DNA of 64,000 nt from Pseudomonas viridiflava. Lineage in GTDB: Bacteria > Pseudomonadota > Gammaproteobacteria > Pseudomonadales > Pseudomonadaceae. The translations under genes and the position numbers were made by a program. Location: assembly GCF_900590885.1 (NCBI RefSeq), contig NZ_UUON01000051.1, positions 124,001 to 188,000 on the forward strand, given 5' to 3'. The notes beneath the pieces are model-generated. The model was not told the origin of the DNA. It saw only the letters and a list, made by a program, of their open reading frames with translations, and ran no database searches. Position 1 is the stretch's first letter. Each line of letters starts with the position of its first letter. Shown one piece after another: positions 16,377-26,000 of the stretch.

Positions 16377-17591
16377 ATGAGCGAGAGTGTGTTTGCCGAT
16401 CGCATCGTGCAGAACCTGCTCGACACCGACTTCTACAAGCTGACCATGATGCAGGCGGTGCTGCACAACTACCCGAACGTGGAAGTTGAATGGGAGTTTC
16501 GTTGCCGTAACAGCGAAGACCTGCGCCCGTACCTGGCGGAGATCCGCTACCAGATCGAGCGCCTCGCCGAGCTGAGCCTGAGCCCGGACCAGCTGGGTTT
16601 CCTCGAACGCATCAGTTTTATGAAGCCGGACTTCCTGCGCTTCCTGGGGCTGTTCCGCTTCAACCTGCGCTACGTGCAAACCGGCATCGAGAACGGCGAG
16701 CTGTTTATCCGCCTGCGCGGGCCGTGGCTGCATGTGATCCTGTTTGAAGTGCCGATGCTGGCCATCGTCAGCGAAGTGCGTAACCGCTACAGCTACCAGA
16801 CCGTGATCCTCGAACAGGTCCGCGAGCAGCTGTACCGCAAGTTCGACTGGCTCACGGCGAATGCCAGCAGCGAAGAACTGTCGGAGCTGCAAGTGGCCGA
16901 CTTCGGCACGCGTCGGCGCTTTTCGTACCGGGTGCAGGAAGAAGTGGTGAGCGTGCTCAAGCATGACTTTCCCGGGCGTTTTGTCGGCACCAGCAACGTG
17001 CACCTGGCCCGTGAGTTCGATATGAAGCCGCTGGGCACCATGGCCCACGAGTGGATCATGGCCCACCAGCAACTCGGCCCGCGCCTGATCGACAGCCAGA
17101 TCGCCGCCCTCGACTGCTGGGTCCGTGAATACCGTGGTCTGCTGGGCATCGCCCTGACCGACTGCATCACCACCGACGCCTTCCTCGGCGACTTCGATTT
17201 GTACTTCGCCAAGCTCTTCGACGGCCTGCGCCACGACTCCGGTGACCCGGTGCAGTGGGCCGAAAAAGCCATCGCCCATTACCACAAGCTCGGCATCGAG
17301 CCGATGAGCAAGACCCTGGTGTTCTCCGACAGCCTGTCGCTGCCCAAGGCGCTGGAGATTTTCCGCGCGTTGCGCGGTCGCATCAATGTGAGCTTTGGTA
17401 TCGGCACCAACCTGACCTGTGACATTCCAGGGGTGGAGCCTATGAGCATCGTGCTTAAAATGACTGCCTGCAATGGCCAGCCCGTCGCCAAGATCTCCGA
17501 TGAAGCGGGCAAGACCCACTGCACCGATCCGAATTTTGTCGCCTATTTGCGACACGTTTTCAAAGTACCTGCCCTTTCCAGCAAGGAGTGA
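16377..17591 (+). CDS. pncB: Nicotinate phosphoribosyltransferase
   Basis: Converts nicotinate and PRPP to nicotinate mononucleotide, the entry step of NAD salvage, in the cytoplasm. At 404 residues it matches bacterial PncB. Family landmarks are LLDTDFYKLTMMQAV at the N-terminus, the regulatory His region near FVGTSNVHLAREF, LTDCITTDAFLGDF, and DGLRHDSGDP in the PRPP site. The ATG at 16377 follows TGGAGATT. It is separated from nadE by three bases, so the two NAD genes form an operon. Confidence 0.96.
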   Translation: MSESVFADRIVQNLLDTDFYKLTMMQAVLHNYPNVEVEWEFRCRNSEDLRPYLAEIRYQIERLAELSLSPDQLGFLERISFMKPDFLRFLGLFRFNLRYVQTGIENGELFIRLRGPWLHVILFEVPMLAIVSEVRNRYSYQTVILEQVREQLYRKFDWLTANASSEELSELQVADFGTRRRFSYRVQEEVVSVLKHDFPGRFVGTSNVHLAREFDMKPLGTMAHEWIMAHQQLGPRLIDSQIAALDCWVREYRGLLGIALTDCITTDAFLGDFDLYFAKLFDGLRHDSGDPVQWAEKAIAHYHKLGIEPMSKTLVFSDSLSLPKALEIFRALRGRINVSFGIGTNLTCDIPGVEPMSIVLKMTACNGQPVAKISDEAGKTHCTDPNFVAYLRHVFKVPALSSKE

Positions 17592-17594
17592 ATC

Positions 17595-18422
17595 ATGCAA
17601 GCCGTACAGCGTGAGATTGCGCAGCAGCTCAAGGTTCAAGCGCCGTTCAGAGACCAGGCCGCGCTTGAGGCCGAAGTGGCCCGCCGCGTAGCGTTTATCC
17701 AGGATTGCCTGCGCAATTCCGGGCTCAAGACCCTGGTGCTGGGCATCAGCGGCGGCGTCGACTCCCTGACTGCCGGCCTGTTGGCCCAACGGGCGATGCA
17801 GGAACTGCGTTCCAGCACCGGCGACGAGGCTTACCGGTTTATCGCCGTGCGCCTGCCCTACGAAACCCAGTTCGACGAAATCGACGCCCAGGCCTCAGTG
17901 GACTTTATCGAGCCGGACGAGCGCCACACCGTGAATATCGGCCCGGCGGTGAAAGCCCTGGCCAGTGAAGTGGCGGCGTTTGAAGGCAAGGCGGCGGTGT
18001 CCCGCGACTTCGTGCTGGGCAACACCAAGGCGCGCATGCGCATGGTCGCGCAATACACCATCGCCGGCGCGGCCGGTGGTTTGGTGATCGGAACCGATCA
18101 TGCGGCGGAAGCGGTGATGGGCTTTTTCACCAAGTTCGGTGACGGTGCCTGCGACCTCGCGCCGTTGAGCGGGCTGGTGAAGAACCAGGTGCGTTCGATT
18201 GCGCGGCACTTTGGTGCGCCGGAGTCGTTGGTGGAAAAAGTACCGACGGCGGACTTGGAAGACTTGTCGCCAGGCAAGCCCGATGAGGCGTCACATGGCG
18301 TGACCTATGCGGAGATTGATGCGTTCCTGCACGGCGAAGCGGTGCGTGAGGAAGCGTTCAGGATTATCTGCGAGACGTATCGCAAGACCGAGCACAAGCG
18401 GGTGATGCCGTTTGCGCCTTGA
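17595..18422 (+). CDS. nadE: NH3-dependent NAD synthetase
   Basis: Last step of NAD synthesis: ATP-dependent amidation of deamido-NAD. At 275 residues it is the short, ammonia-dependent form without a glutaminase domain. The ATP-pyrophosphatase P-loop ISGGVDS is at residues 51-57. Further landmarks are GNTKARMRMVAQY, GTDHAAEAVMGFFTKFGDGACDLAPL and the C-terminal TEHKR. It follows pncB by three bases with the AAGGAG site inside the pncB end. Confidence 0.96.
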   Translation: MQAVQREIAQQLKVQAPFRDQAALEAEVARRVAFIQDCLRNSGLKTLVLGISGGVDSLTAGLLAQRAMQELRSSTGDEAYRFIAVRLPYETQFDEIDAQASVDFIEPDERHTVNIGPAVKALASEVAAFEGKAAVSRDFVLGNTKARMRMVAQYTIAGAAGGLVIGTDHAAEAVMGFFTKFGDGACDLAPLSGLVKNQVRSIARHFGAPESLVEKVPTADLEDLSPGKPDEASHGVTYAEIDAFLHGEAVREEAFRIICETYRKTEHKRVMPFAP

Positions 18423-18460
18423 GGTGAGTCAGGTAGTTTTGTGTTGACTGTCAGATAGCT

Positions 18461-18532
18461 ATCGGGGGCAAGCCCCCTCCCACATTTGAATGTGTTCACA
18501 AATCAAAGTGTGGGAGGGGGCTTGCCCCCGAT
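18461..18532. repeat. REPIN, short-spacer type
   Basis: Perfect facing REP arms between the convergent ends of nadE and azurin, around CACATTTGAATGTGTTCACA. Likely placed where both transcripts end. Confidence 0.86.
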
Positions 18533-18548
18533 GAACGATAACGCGGTG

Positions 18549-18995
18549 TTACTTGACCACCACCGTACCTTTCATCATCGAGATGTGCCCCGGGAACGAG
18601 CAGAAAAACGCGTAGTCAGTACCCGCAGCCAGCTTCGACACATCAAAAGTCACCGAATCCTTCTCGCCGGCACCGATGATCTTGGTGTGCGCGATGATGC
18701 GCGCATCACCCTCTTTCAGGTAGTTCTTGTCGATGCCAGCAGCCATGCCTTCGCTGGCGACCGGTTGCATATCGGCTGCGCTGGTCAGCACCCAGTTGTG
18801 ACCCATAACGTTTTTCGGCAGGTTGCCGGAGTGAGTCAGCTCGACGGTGAATGTCTTGCAGCTCTTGTCGATCGTGATTTCCTTGGTGTTGAAGGACATC
18901 TGGTCGGTGGAGTCGACAGTGACCTTGCACTCTGCAGCAAGCAACTGGCCGCTCGCCAGAGTCAGCAGGGAAACAGCAACGAGTTTGGCAAACAT
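18549..18995 (-). CDS. azu: Azurin (type 1 blue copper protein)
   Basis: Periplasmic electron carrier of 148 residues with a 20-residue signal peptide ending in LLA. The mature 128-residue protein has the copper ligands in the exact azurin numbering: His46, Cys112, His117 and Met121, plus the Cys3-Cys26 disulfide. The ATG at 18995 follows TTGGAG. An ANR/FNR-type site upstream suggests induction at low oxygen, as known for P. aeruginosa azu. It is a single-gene unit, convergent with nadE. Confidence 0.98.
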   Translation of the reverse strand: MFAKLVAVSLLTLASGQLLAAECKVTVDSTDQMSFNTKEITIDKSCKTFTVELTHSGNLPKNVMGHNWVLTSAADMQPVASEGMAAGIDKNYLKEGDARIIAHTKIIGAGEKDSVTFDVSKLAAGTDYAFFCSFPGHISMMKGTVVVK

Positions 18996-19064
18996 GTGAA
19001 TCTCCAAGGCAGGGTTTAAAAACGCGGATTGCGGTAAGGGTGCCTCAAGCAGGCTTGAATTCTT

Positions 19065-19078
19065 ATGATCTGCATCAA
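19065..19078 (-). promoter_or_regulatory. Candidate ANR/FNR box of azurin
   Basis: Reading leftwards the site is TTGATGCAGATCAT, nine of ten positions of TTGAT-N4-ATCAA. It lies 70-83 bases before the azu start codon, suitable for a class II position near -41 of a transcript starting around 19030. ANR control of azu is established in P. aeruginosa. Here it is inferred from the motif. Confidence 0.6.
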
Positions 19079-19182
19079 CAGATTGTATACAACTTTAGGC
19101 TATCAGACTGATCAACACAATCTACCAGCCAAAGTACTGCTCCCCGCCTATGATCGGCCCACCACCCTTCGGAGGCTCTGCC

Positions 19183-19239
19183 ATGCACTTCAATCAATTC
19201 TTCAACGGCCTGCTGGCCGCGTACGCCTGCGGTAAGTGA
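19183..19239 (+). CDS. Possible 18-residue leader or micro-protein
   Basis: ATG at 19183 is preceded by a clear GGAGG (TTCGGAGGCTCTGCC) and opens an 18-codon frame, MHFNQFFNGLLAAYACGK. It ends about 90 bases before the small Lys/Glu-rich gene on the same strand. It could be a regulatory leader peptide, a real micro-protein or the remnant of a longer gene. Apart from this frame, the 330 bases between azu and 19327 hold only the azurin promoter region. Confidence 0.3.
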   Translation: MHFNQFFNGLLAAYACGK

Positions 19240-19326
19240 AGGCCAAGCGCACCTTGAAGCTGCTACCATGTCGTCCCAAGGCAGCTGCGCGCCGCCACCC
19301 TCACCTTCGACCCTAGAGGATCGCCC

Positions 19327-19509
19327 ATGGCCAAACCTAATTACTCCTTCGCCAAACGTCAGAGAGACTTGGCCAAGGAACAGAAGAAAGAGGAAAAACT
19401 GCAACGCAAGAAAGCCGCTGCAGACGAAGAAGCAGGCGCACTGAACCCGGATGCCGAAGGTGAAGTGGCAAGCGGCGAGACTGAAACACCCAAAGATCCG
19501 GCTGAATAA
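19327..19509 (+). CDS. Small highly charged conserved protein
   Basis: A 60-residue protein starting MAKPNYSFAKRQRDLAKEQ, with a Lys/Glu-rich helical first half (predicted single alpha helix) and an acidic, Pro/Glu-rich disordered tail. It has a GAGG site at the proper distance before the ATG at 19327. Similar small proteins are widespread in Pseudomonas and related genera, but I know no function. It is followed by a short inverted repeat GTGAGCCGGCCTGCCTGGCTCAC (in pieces) that may be its terminator. Confidence 0.75.
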   Translation: MAKPNYSFAKRQRDLAKEQKKEEKLQRKKAAADEEAGALNPDAEGEVASGETETPKDPAE

Positions 19510-19555
19510 ATTCCTTTGTGGTGAGCCGGCCTGCCTGGCTCACCACAATTCACGG

Positions 19556-20446
19556 TTACTCCAGCGGCATCACCGTTACCCGCACCTCCGGGTCATGGCT
19601 CCCTCCCCCCAGAATCACCCCCCGCAACGGCGACACATCGGAGAAATCCCGGCCCCAGGCCAGGGTAATGTGCTCCAGTGCCGGCTGCACATTGTTCGTC
19701 GGATCAAAATCCACCCAACCCGATACCGGGCAATACACCGAGACCCACGCGTGGGACGCATCGGCGCCGATCAGCCGTGGCTGGCCGGGCGGCGGCTGGG
19801 TCAGCAGGTAGCCGCTGATATAACGCGCCGCCAAGCCACGCGAGCGCAGGCACGCGAGCATCAGATGGGCAAAGTCCTGGCACACGCCGCGCCGGCGCTC
19901 CAGCACTTCCACCAGCGGCGTGGCGACCTGGGTGGCTTCGGCATCGAAGGTGAATTCGCTGAAGATCTTTTCCATCAAGGCTTGCACGCCCAACAGCAAG
20001 GGCTCGCCCGCCGGGAAGCAGCTTTCGGAAAACTCGACGAAGGTTTTTTTCAGGTGCACGTAGGGTGATTCGAAGCGGTACCGACAGGCTTCGATTCGCT
20101 CGGCGGTCATCGGCTGGCTGCTGTAGGTCAGGCTGTCGCGGGTCTGGTGCCAGGGCGGCGATTGCCGAAAATCCAGCAGCGGCCGCGCCAGCACTTCCAC
20201 GGTCAGCCCGGCGTTCACCAGCAACTCATCGTGGGGCCGCTCGAACGCCAGGCGCGTGATCGGGTTGCCGAATACGTCCAGCTCATCGCGGCGCGCGGTG
20301 GGTTCGGGGCTGATGTCCAGCTGTTGCCAGGTGCAGCGCTGCCAGGCACACGGCCGTGGCCACAGGTGCGCCAGCTGCTGGGCCAGGGACACCGGGCTGT
20401 CGTAGTGGTAGTGGGTATCGTGAAAAATCTGATAACGCGCGCTCAT
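19556..20446 (-). CDS. Transglutaminase-like cysteine peptidase domain protein
   Basis: A 296-residue cytoplasmic protein with an N-terminal beta domain (YQIFHDTHYHYDSPVSLAQQ) and a C-terminal transglutaminase-like domain. The catalytic triad is visible: Cys189 in RRGVCQDFAHL, His232 in ASHAWVSVY and Asp248 in GWVDFDPTNN. Such proteins are usually found with circularly permuted ATP-grasp and alpha-E proteins, as here, in a predicted peptide-ligation or tagging pathway (amidoligase clusters described by Iyer and co-workers). It overlaps the preceding gene end by one base (TAATG type). Confidence 0.88.
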   Translation of the reverse strand: MSARYQIFHDTHYHYDSPVSLAQQLAHLWPRPCAWQRCTWQQLDISPEPTARRDELDVFGNPITRLAFERPHDELLVNAGLTVEVLARPLLDFRQSPPWHQTRDSLTYSSQPMTAERIEACRYRFESPYVHLKKTFVEFSESCFPAGEPLLLGVQALMEKIFSEFTFDAEATQVATPLVEVLERRRGVCQDFAHLMLACLRSRGLAARYISGYLLTQPPPGQPRLIGADASHAWVSVYCPVSGWVDFDPTNNVQPALEHITLAWGRDFSDVSPLRGVILGGGSHDPEVRVTVMPLE

Positions 20447-22932
20447 TACACCGACACCGTTTGCTGGCTCACATCATCCACATGGGCAAAGTGCCGCAGC
20501 GCCAGGCGATCCGACACTTGCCCGCTTTCATCGGCGACCGCTTGCAGCAGGTCGGCCAGGCCGTCCAGTGCTGCACGCACGCTGGACTCGCCAAACAACG
20601 GGTTCTCCAGGCAGCCCAGGTCGAAGCGCGCCAGGCGCTCCACCAACGGCGCCAGCCCTGTTTCGCGCGGCACGCCAAAGTCGTCATTGAGGCGCCGCAG
20701 GGTGCGGCTCACCAGTTTGAGCTGGAACAGCACCGCATGGGGGTTCTGTTCGTCCAGCAGCAGCAAGTCGAGTACCGGAATCAACTGCGGCACCGCCAGG
20801 TAGCGCGAGCGATAGGTGATGCTGCTGTTGCCCAGTTCCAGCAACCATTCCAGCCCGGCCTGATCGAACACTGCCACGCCGCGCAGGAATGCCGCGAGGC
20901 TGCTGCTGAGAAATTGCAGGCGCTCGATGCGCCGGCCCATCATCAAAAAGCGCCAGCCTTCGTCGCGGGTCATGTCGTCCAGGGCAAACCCGGACAACGC
21001 CGCCAGGGACATCACCAGGCGGTTGAGAAAATCCAGCAACTCGCCAAAATCCGGCGCCTCGCTTTCCAGCTCCATGGCTTCGCGCTGCAACTCGACCAAG
21101 GCCTGCCAGTTCTCGCGGGACAACTTGCCGCGCACCTGGGACGCCGCCCACTGCAAACGCTGCAGGTTGGCGCGCAGGCTCGACGGCCAGTCATCACCGA
21201 GCATCGCCGCGAGCAGGCGTTCGGGCAACTCGCCCTCCTCCGGCAGCAGGCGCAGGTTCTCACCCAACTCGACGGCCGCCTGCAAGGCCAGCGGATCGTC
21301 GCCGTCGACGTAGCGCGCCAGCACGATGCGTAGCCAGCGCGCGCTGTCGTCGCAGCGTTCGCAATAACGGCCGAACCAGAACAGGTTTTCCACCACGCGC
21401 GACGGCAGATACGGGTCACGGCGCACCAGGTCATGGGCGCCGATCGTGCGTTGCGCGCGCCACTGCTCGCCGCCGGCGGCACGTTCGCCGAGCACCCAGG
21501 TGTCCTTGCTGGCGCCACCGCGTTGCATCGACACCACCTCGGCGTCGGCCTCGGCGGCCACGCGGGTCAGGCCGCCGGGCAGCACGCGGTAGCCGTCGGC
21601 GCTGGCCACAGCGTACACGCGCATGCCGATGGCGCGGTGTTGCAGGTGATCATCCACGGTGTGCCACACCGGCGCCTGGGACAGCTGCGCCAGTTCCTGG
21701 GCGACATACGCATAGGGCCGCGCGCGCATGCGTTCGGCCAGGGCCTGGCGTTGCTCATCGTTCAAATCACGGCCGAATACCGGGGCAAAACTCTGCGACG
21801 GGAACGCCGGCTTGATCAGCAGTTCGGGCAGTTTTTCCAGGGCTTCGGCCAGCACCGGCGCCTCGCCGCACCACCAGGTGGCGATGGACGGCAGGATCAG
21901 CTCTTCGCCAAACAGAAATTCGTTGATCTTCGGCAGAAAGCCGAGCAACCCCGGCGACTCCAGCACGCCGCTGCCCAAGGCATTGGCCACCAGCACGTTG
22001 CCCTCGCGCACGGCGCCGAGCAGGCCGGGCACGCCCAGGGCCGAGTCGGTGCGCAGCTCCAGTGGGTCGCAGAAGTCGTCGTCCAGGCGGCGCATGATCG
22101 CGTGCACCCGGCGCAGGCCACTGAGGGTTTTGAGGAACACGGTGCTGTCGCGCACGGTGAGGTCGCCGCCTTCCACCAATGGGTAGCCGAGCTGGCGCGC
22201 GAGGTAGAGGTGTTCGAAATAGCTTTCGTTGAAACGTCCCGGTGTGAGCAACACGATCAGCGGCGGCTGCTCATCACTTGGCGCCTGGCGGGCCAGGGTT
22301 TCCTGGAGCGTGCGGAAAAAACCGGTGAGATGCTGCACCTGCAAATCGCGGTACAGGTCCGGGAAGGCGCGGGACACGATGGTGCGGTTTTCCAGCGCAT
22401 AACCTGCGCCCGACGGCGCCTGGGTACGGTCGGCGGTGACCCACCAGCGGCCATCCGGGGTGCGCGCCAAGTCCACGGCGTACAGGTGCAGGAAGGCACC
22501 ATCGGGCGGCTGGATGCCCTGGCAGGGCCACAAAAAATTGTTATGCCCGAACACCAACTCCGCCGGCAGCAAACCTTCCTTGATCAGGCGCTGCGGGCCG
22601 TAGAGGTCGGCGAGCACGGCATTGAGCAGACGCGCACGCTGGGCGATACCGGCCGACAAATGCTGCCACTCATCGGCAGCCAGCACATGGGGCAGCAGGT
22701 CCAACTCCCACGGGCGATCGGCGCCCTTGGGGTCGGCGTAAACGTTATAGGTCACGCCGTTTTCCTGGATCTGCCGGGTCAGCAACGCCTGGCGCTGGGC
22801 CAGTTGCGCAGGGGTGCTGCGCTGCAGGTGATCCAGCAGGCGCTGCCAGTGGGCACGCACCGCGCCGCTGTCATCGAGCAGTTCGTGATAAGTGCCCGCG
22901 GTCAGCGGGTAACGGTCGAGCAAGTCGGACAT
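20446..22932 (-). CDS. Circularly permuted ATP-grasp / alpha-E fusion protein
   Basis: An 828-residue protein fusing two domains that are separate genes in many genomes. Residues ~1-480 are the circularly permuted ATP-grasp (CP_ATPgrasp; QENGVTYNVYADPKGADRPWELDLLPHV in pieces, then SRAFPDLYRDLQVQHL and FNESYFEHLYLARQLG). Residues ~510-820 are the helical alpha-E (DUF403) domain, starting SRVVENLFWFGRYCERCDD. The ATP-grasp part is predicted to form amide bonds from ATP, a carboxylate and an amine. Neither substrate is known. It is flanked by two transglutaminase-like genes on the same strand. Confidence 0.88.
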   Translation of the reverse strand: MSDLLDRYPLTAGTYHELLDDSGAVRAHWQRLLDHLQRSTPAQLAQRQALLTRQIQENGVTYNVYADPKGADRPWELDLLPHVLAADEWQHLSAGIAQRARLLNAVLADLYGPQRLIKEGLLPAELVFGHNNFLWPCQGIQPPDGAFLHLYAVDLARTPDGRWWVTADRTQAPSGAGYALENRTIVSRAFPDLYRDLQVQHLTGFFRTLQETLARQAPSDEQPPLIVLLTPGRFNESYFEHLYLARQLGYPLVEGGDLTVRDSTVFLKTLSGLRRVHAIMRRLDDDFCDPLELRTDSALGVPGLLGAVREGNVLVANALGSGVLESPGLLGFLPKINEFLFGEELILPSIATWWCGEAPVLAEALEKLPELLIKPAFPSQSFAPVFGRDLNDEQRQALAERMRARPYAYVAQELAQLSQAPVWHTVDDHLQHRAIGMRVYAVASADGYRVLPGGLTRVAAEADAEVVSMQRGGASKDTWVLGERAAGGEQWRAQRTIGAHDLVRRDPYLPSRVVENLFWFGRYCERCDDSARWLRIVLARYVDGDDPLALQAAVELGENLRLLPEEGELPERLLAAMLGDDWPSSLRANLQRLQWAASQVRGKLSRENWQALVELQREAMELESEAPDFGELLDFLNRLVMSLAALSGFALDDMTRDEGWRFLMMGRRIERLQFLSSSLAAFLRGVAVFDQAGLEWLLELGNSSITYRSRYLAVPQLIPVLDLLLLDEQNPHAVLFQLKLVSRTLRRLNDDFGVPRETGLAPLVERLARFDLGCLENPLFGESSVRAALDGLADLLQAVADESGQVSDRLALRHFAHVDDVSQQTVSV

Positions 22933-22988
22933 GGAACGCTCGGCAGAGGCAAGGGGGAGTCAGTTTAAATCAAATTCACTGCAATCTA

Positions 22989-23018
22989 ATGTGGGAGGGG
23001 GCTTGCTCCCTCCCACAT
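22989..23018. repeat. REP hairpin inside the transglutaminase cluster
   Basis: A perfect palindrome (ATGTGGGAGGGGGCTTGCTC / CCTCCCACAT) between the large transglutaminase gene and the ATP-grasp gene, in the only gap of the cluster. It could separate expression of the two parts. Confidence 0.82.
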
Positions 23019-23029
23019 TTGGATTGCAT

Positions 23030-26000
23030 TCAGTCATTTTTATTGGGGAAGCGTCGCAGATCCAGGGTCATCGGCAATTCGTCGTTGATCACGACAGGCG
23101 GCACCGGCAATTTCCCTGGGCTATGCCCCAAACGGAAAAACCGCGCCATCCGCCGGCTCTCGGCCTCATTGGCATTCACCGGCAAGCTGTCGTAATTGCG
23201 CCCGCCCGGGTGCGCCACGTGGTATTGGCAGCCGCCCAGCGAGCGCTGCATCCAGGTGTCGAGCAGGTCGAACACCAACGGCGCGTGCACCGCGATGGTC
23301 GGTTGCAGGCAGTTGGCCGGTTGCCAGGCGCGATAACGCACGCCGGCGACGAACTCACCGACCCGGCCGGTGGGTTGCAGCGGCACCGGGATGCCGTTGC
23401 AGGTCAGCAGGTAGCGTTGCGGCGGCAGGCCGCTGAGCTTCACCTGCAGGCGCTCCAGGGACGAGTCCACATAACGCACCGTGCCACCCACCGCGCCTTC
23501 TTCGCCCAGTACGTGCCACGGCTCCAGGGCCTGGCGCAGTTCCAGTTCGATACCGCTGACGGCGTAGTCGCCGACCTTGGGGAAACGGAACTCAAGGTGC
23601 GCGGCAAACCATTCGGCGCGCAGCGGGTAGCCGGCGGCATTGAGTTCGACGATCACGTCGGCAAAGTCCTGCTCGATAAAATGCGGCAACAGGAAGCGGT
23701 CATGCAGCTCGGTGCCCCAGCGCGCCAGCTTCGGCGGCGCATAGGGCTCACGCCAGAACCGTGCGACCAGCGCGCGCAGCAGCAGTTGCTGGGTCAGGCT
23801 CATGCGCGCGTGGGGCGGCATTTCAAACGCACGCAATTCCAGCAGGCCGAGGCGGCCGGTGGCGCCATCCGGTGAGTAGAGTTTGTCGATGCAGAATTCG
23901 GCGCGATGGGTGTTGCCCGTCACATCGATCAGCAGGTTGCGCAGCAAGCGGTCGACCAACCACGGCGGGCATTCTTCGCCCGGCTCGGGCATTTGCGCGA
24001 AGGCGATTTCCAGCTCGTACAACGCGTCGTTGCGCGCCTCGTCCACCCGTGGCGCCTGGGAGGTCGGGCCGATAAACAGGCCGGAAAACAGGTAGGACAA
24101 GGACGGGTGGTTGTGCCAATAGCTGATCAAACTGCGCAGCAAATCGGGCCGGCGCAGAAACGGCGAGTCCTTGGGCGTGGCACCCCCGAGCACGAAATGG
24201 TTACCGCCGCCGGTGCCGGTGTGGCGGCCGTCGATCATGAACTTTTCAGTGGTCAGGCGCGTTTGCCGCGCCTCTTCGTAGAGGAATTCGGTGCGCTCCA
24301 CCAACTCGTCCCAGGTGGCGGACGGTTGCACGTTGACCTCGATCACACCCGGGTCCGGGGTGACGCGGAAGTTGCTCAGGCGCATATCGAACGGCGGCTC
24401 GTAGCCTTCCAGCAATACCGGGCAATGCAGCTCTTCGGCGGTGGCTTCAATGGCGGCCACCAGCTCAAGGTAGTCTTCGACGCGCTCCAGCGGCGGCATG
24501 AACAGGTAAAGGCGCCCTTCCCGCGCTTCGGCACACAGGGCGGTGCGGGTCAGCCAGTCGGCGGACTCGTCCACCTTGGGCACACGCTCATCGCTCGGCG
24601 CGGGCTCTCCATGGCTTTGCAGCTGGGCGCTGGTCGGCAGTTCCGGCTGATCCTGGTTTGGGTCGGTGGGGTGCACAAACGGGTATTGCGCCGCCGTCAC
24701 CCACGGCTGCGAAGCGAGCGGCAGGCGATAGCCGAGGGGCGAATCTCCCGGCACCAGGCGGCAGTGGTTGTCGCGCAGGTACCAGCGCCCGCTCTGCCAG
24801 CGGTCATTGGCGGCGGTGCGTGCCAGCGGCAGCACCTGGCCGATGACTTTATCCAGGCCCTGGCTGAACACTTTGCGCAGGCGTTCGCGCTCCAGATCGT
24901 CGCTCAGGCGTGAGTCCTGGGCGCTGACGTTTTGCGGCAGCGCACCCTCACGCCACAGGTAATAGAAATTGTCTTCAAAGGCCGGGAACACAAAGCGCGC
25001 CGGCAACTTGAGGCGCTCGGCCACGCTGGCCAGGAAGCGCCCGGCCATCACGCCATCGGCGCCGTAGTCCTGTTGCTCATCGGCGATCAGCGCGCTGTTG
25101 TGCCAGATCGGCACGCCGTCGCGGCGCCAGTAGCAATTGAGCGACCAGCGCGGCAGTTGCTCGCCGGGGTACCACTTGCCCTGGCCGAAGTGCACCAGGC
25201 CCTTGGCCGCGTAGTGTTTGCGCATGCGCTGGAACAGCTCGGCGGACAGCCGGCGCTTGTCCGGCCCAAGGGCGGCGGTGTTCCACTCGGCGCCGTCGGG
25301 GTCATCGATGGACACGAAGGTCGGTTCGCCGCCCATGGTCAGGCGCACGTCGTCCTTGAGCAGGTCGCCGTCGATCTGCCGGCCCAGGGCCTGGATCGCC
25401 AGCCATTGCTCTTCGGTGTAGGGCTTGGTCACCCGTGGGGCTTCCCAAATCCGCTCTACGGACATTTCGTGGGTAAATTCACACTCGCAGGGTTCCACCA
25501 AGCCACTGATCGGCGCGGCGGACGATGGATCAGGGCTACAGGCCAACGGGATATGGCCTTCACCGGCGAACAGACCAGAGGTGGCATCCAGGCCAATCCA
25601 GCCGGCGCCGGGCAAGTACACCTCGCACCAGGCGTGCAGGTCGGTGAAGTCCACCTCGGTGCCGGACGGACCGTCTAGGGCTTTGACGTCGGCGGTGAGC
25701 TGGATGAGGTAACCGGACACAAACCGCGCCGCCAACCCCAGGTTGCGCAGCAACTGCACCAGCAGCCAGGCGGAGTCGCGGCAAGAGCCAGAGGCGTTCT
25801 CCAGGGTGAACTCGGGGGTTTGTACGCCCGGTTCCATGCGGATCAGGTAGCCGATATCGGCCGCCAGACGCTGGTTGAGGCCGACCAGAAAGTCCACCGC
25901 CGGCAAAGGCGTGCGGTCGATGCCGGCCAGGTAGGCGGCAAACCTTGGCGTCAACGGCAGGGTTTCCAGGTACGGCGCCAGTTCGCGCTGCTCATCGGCG

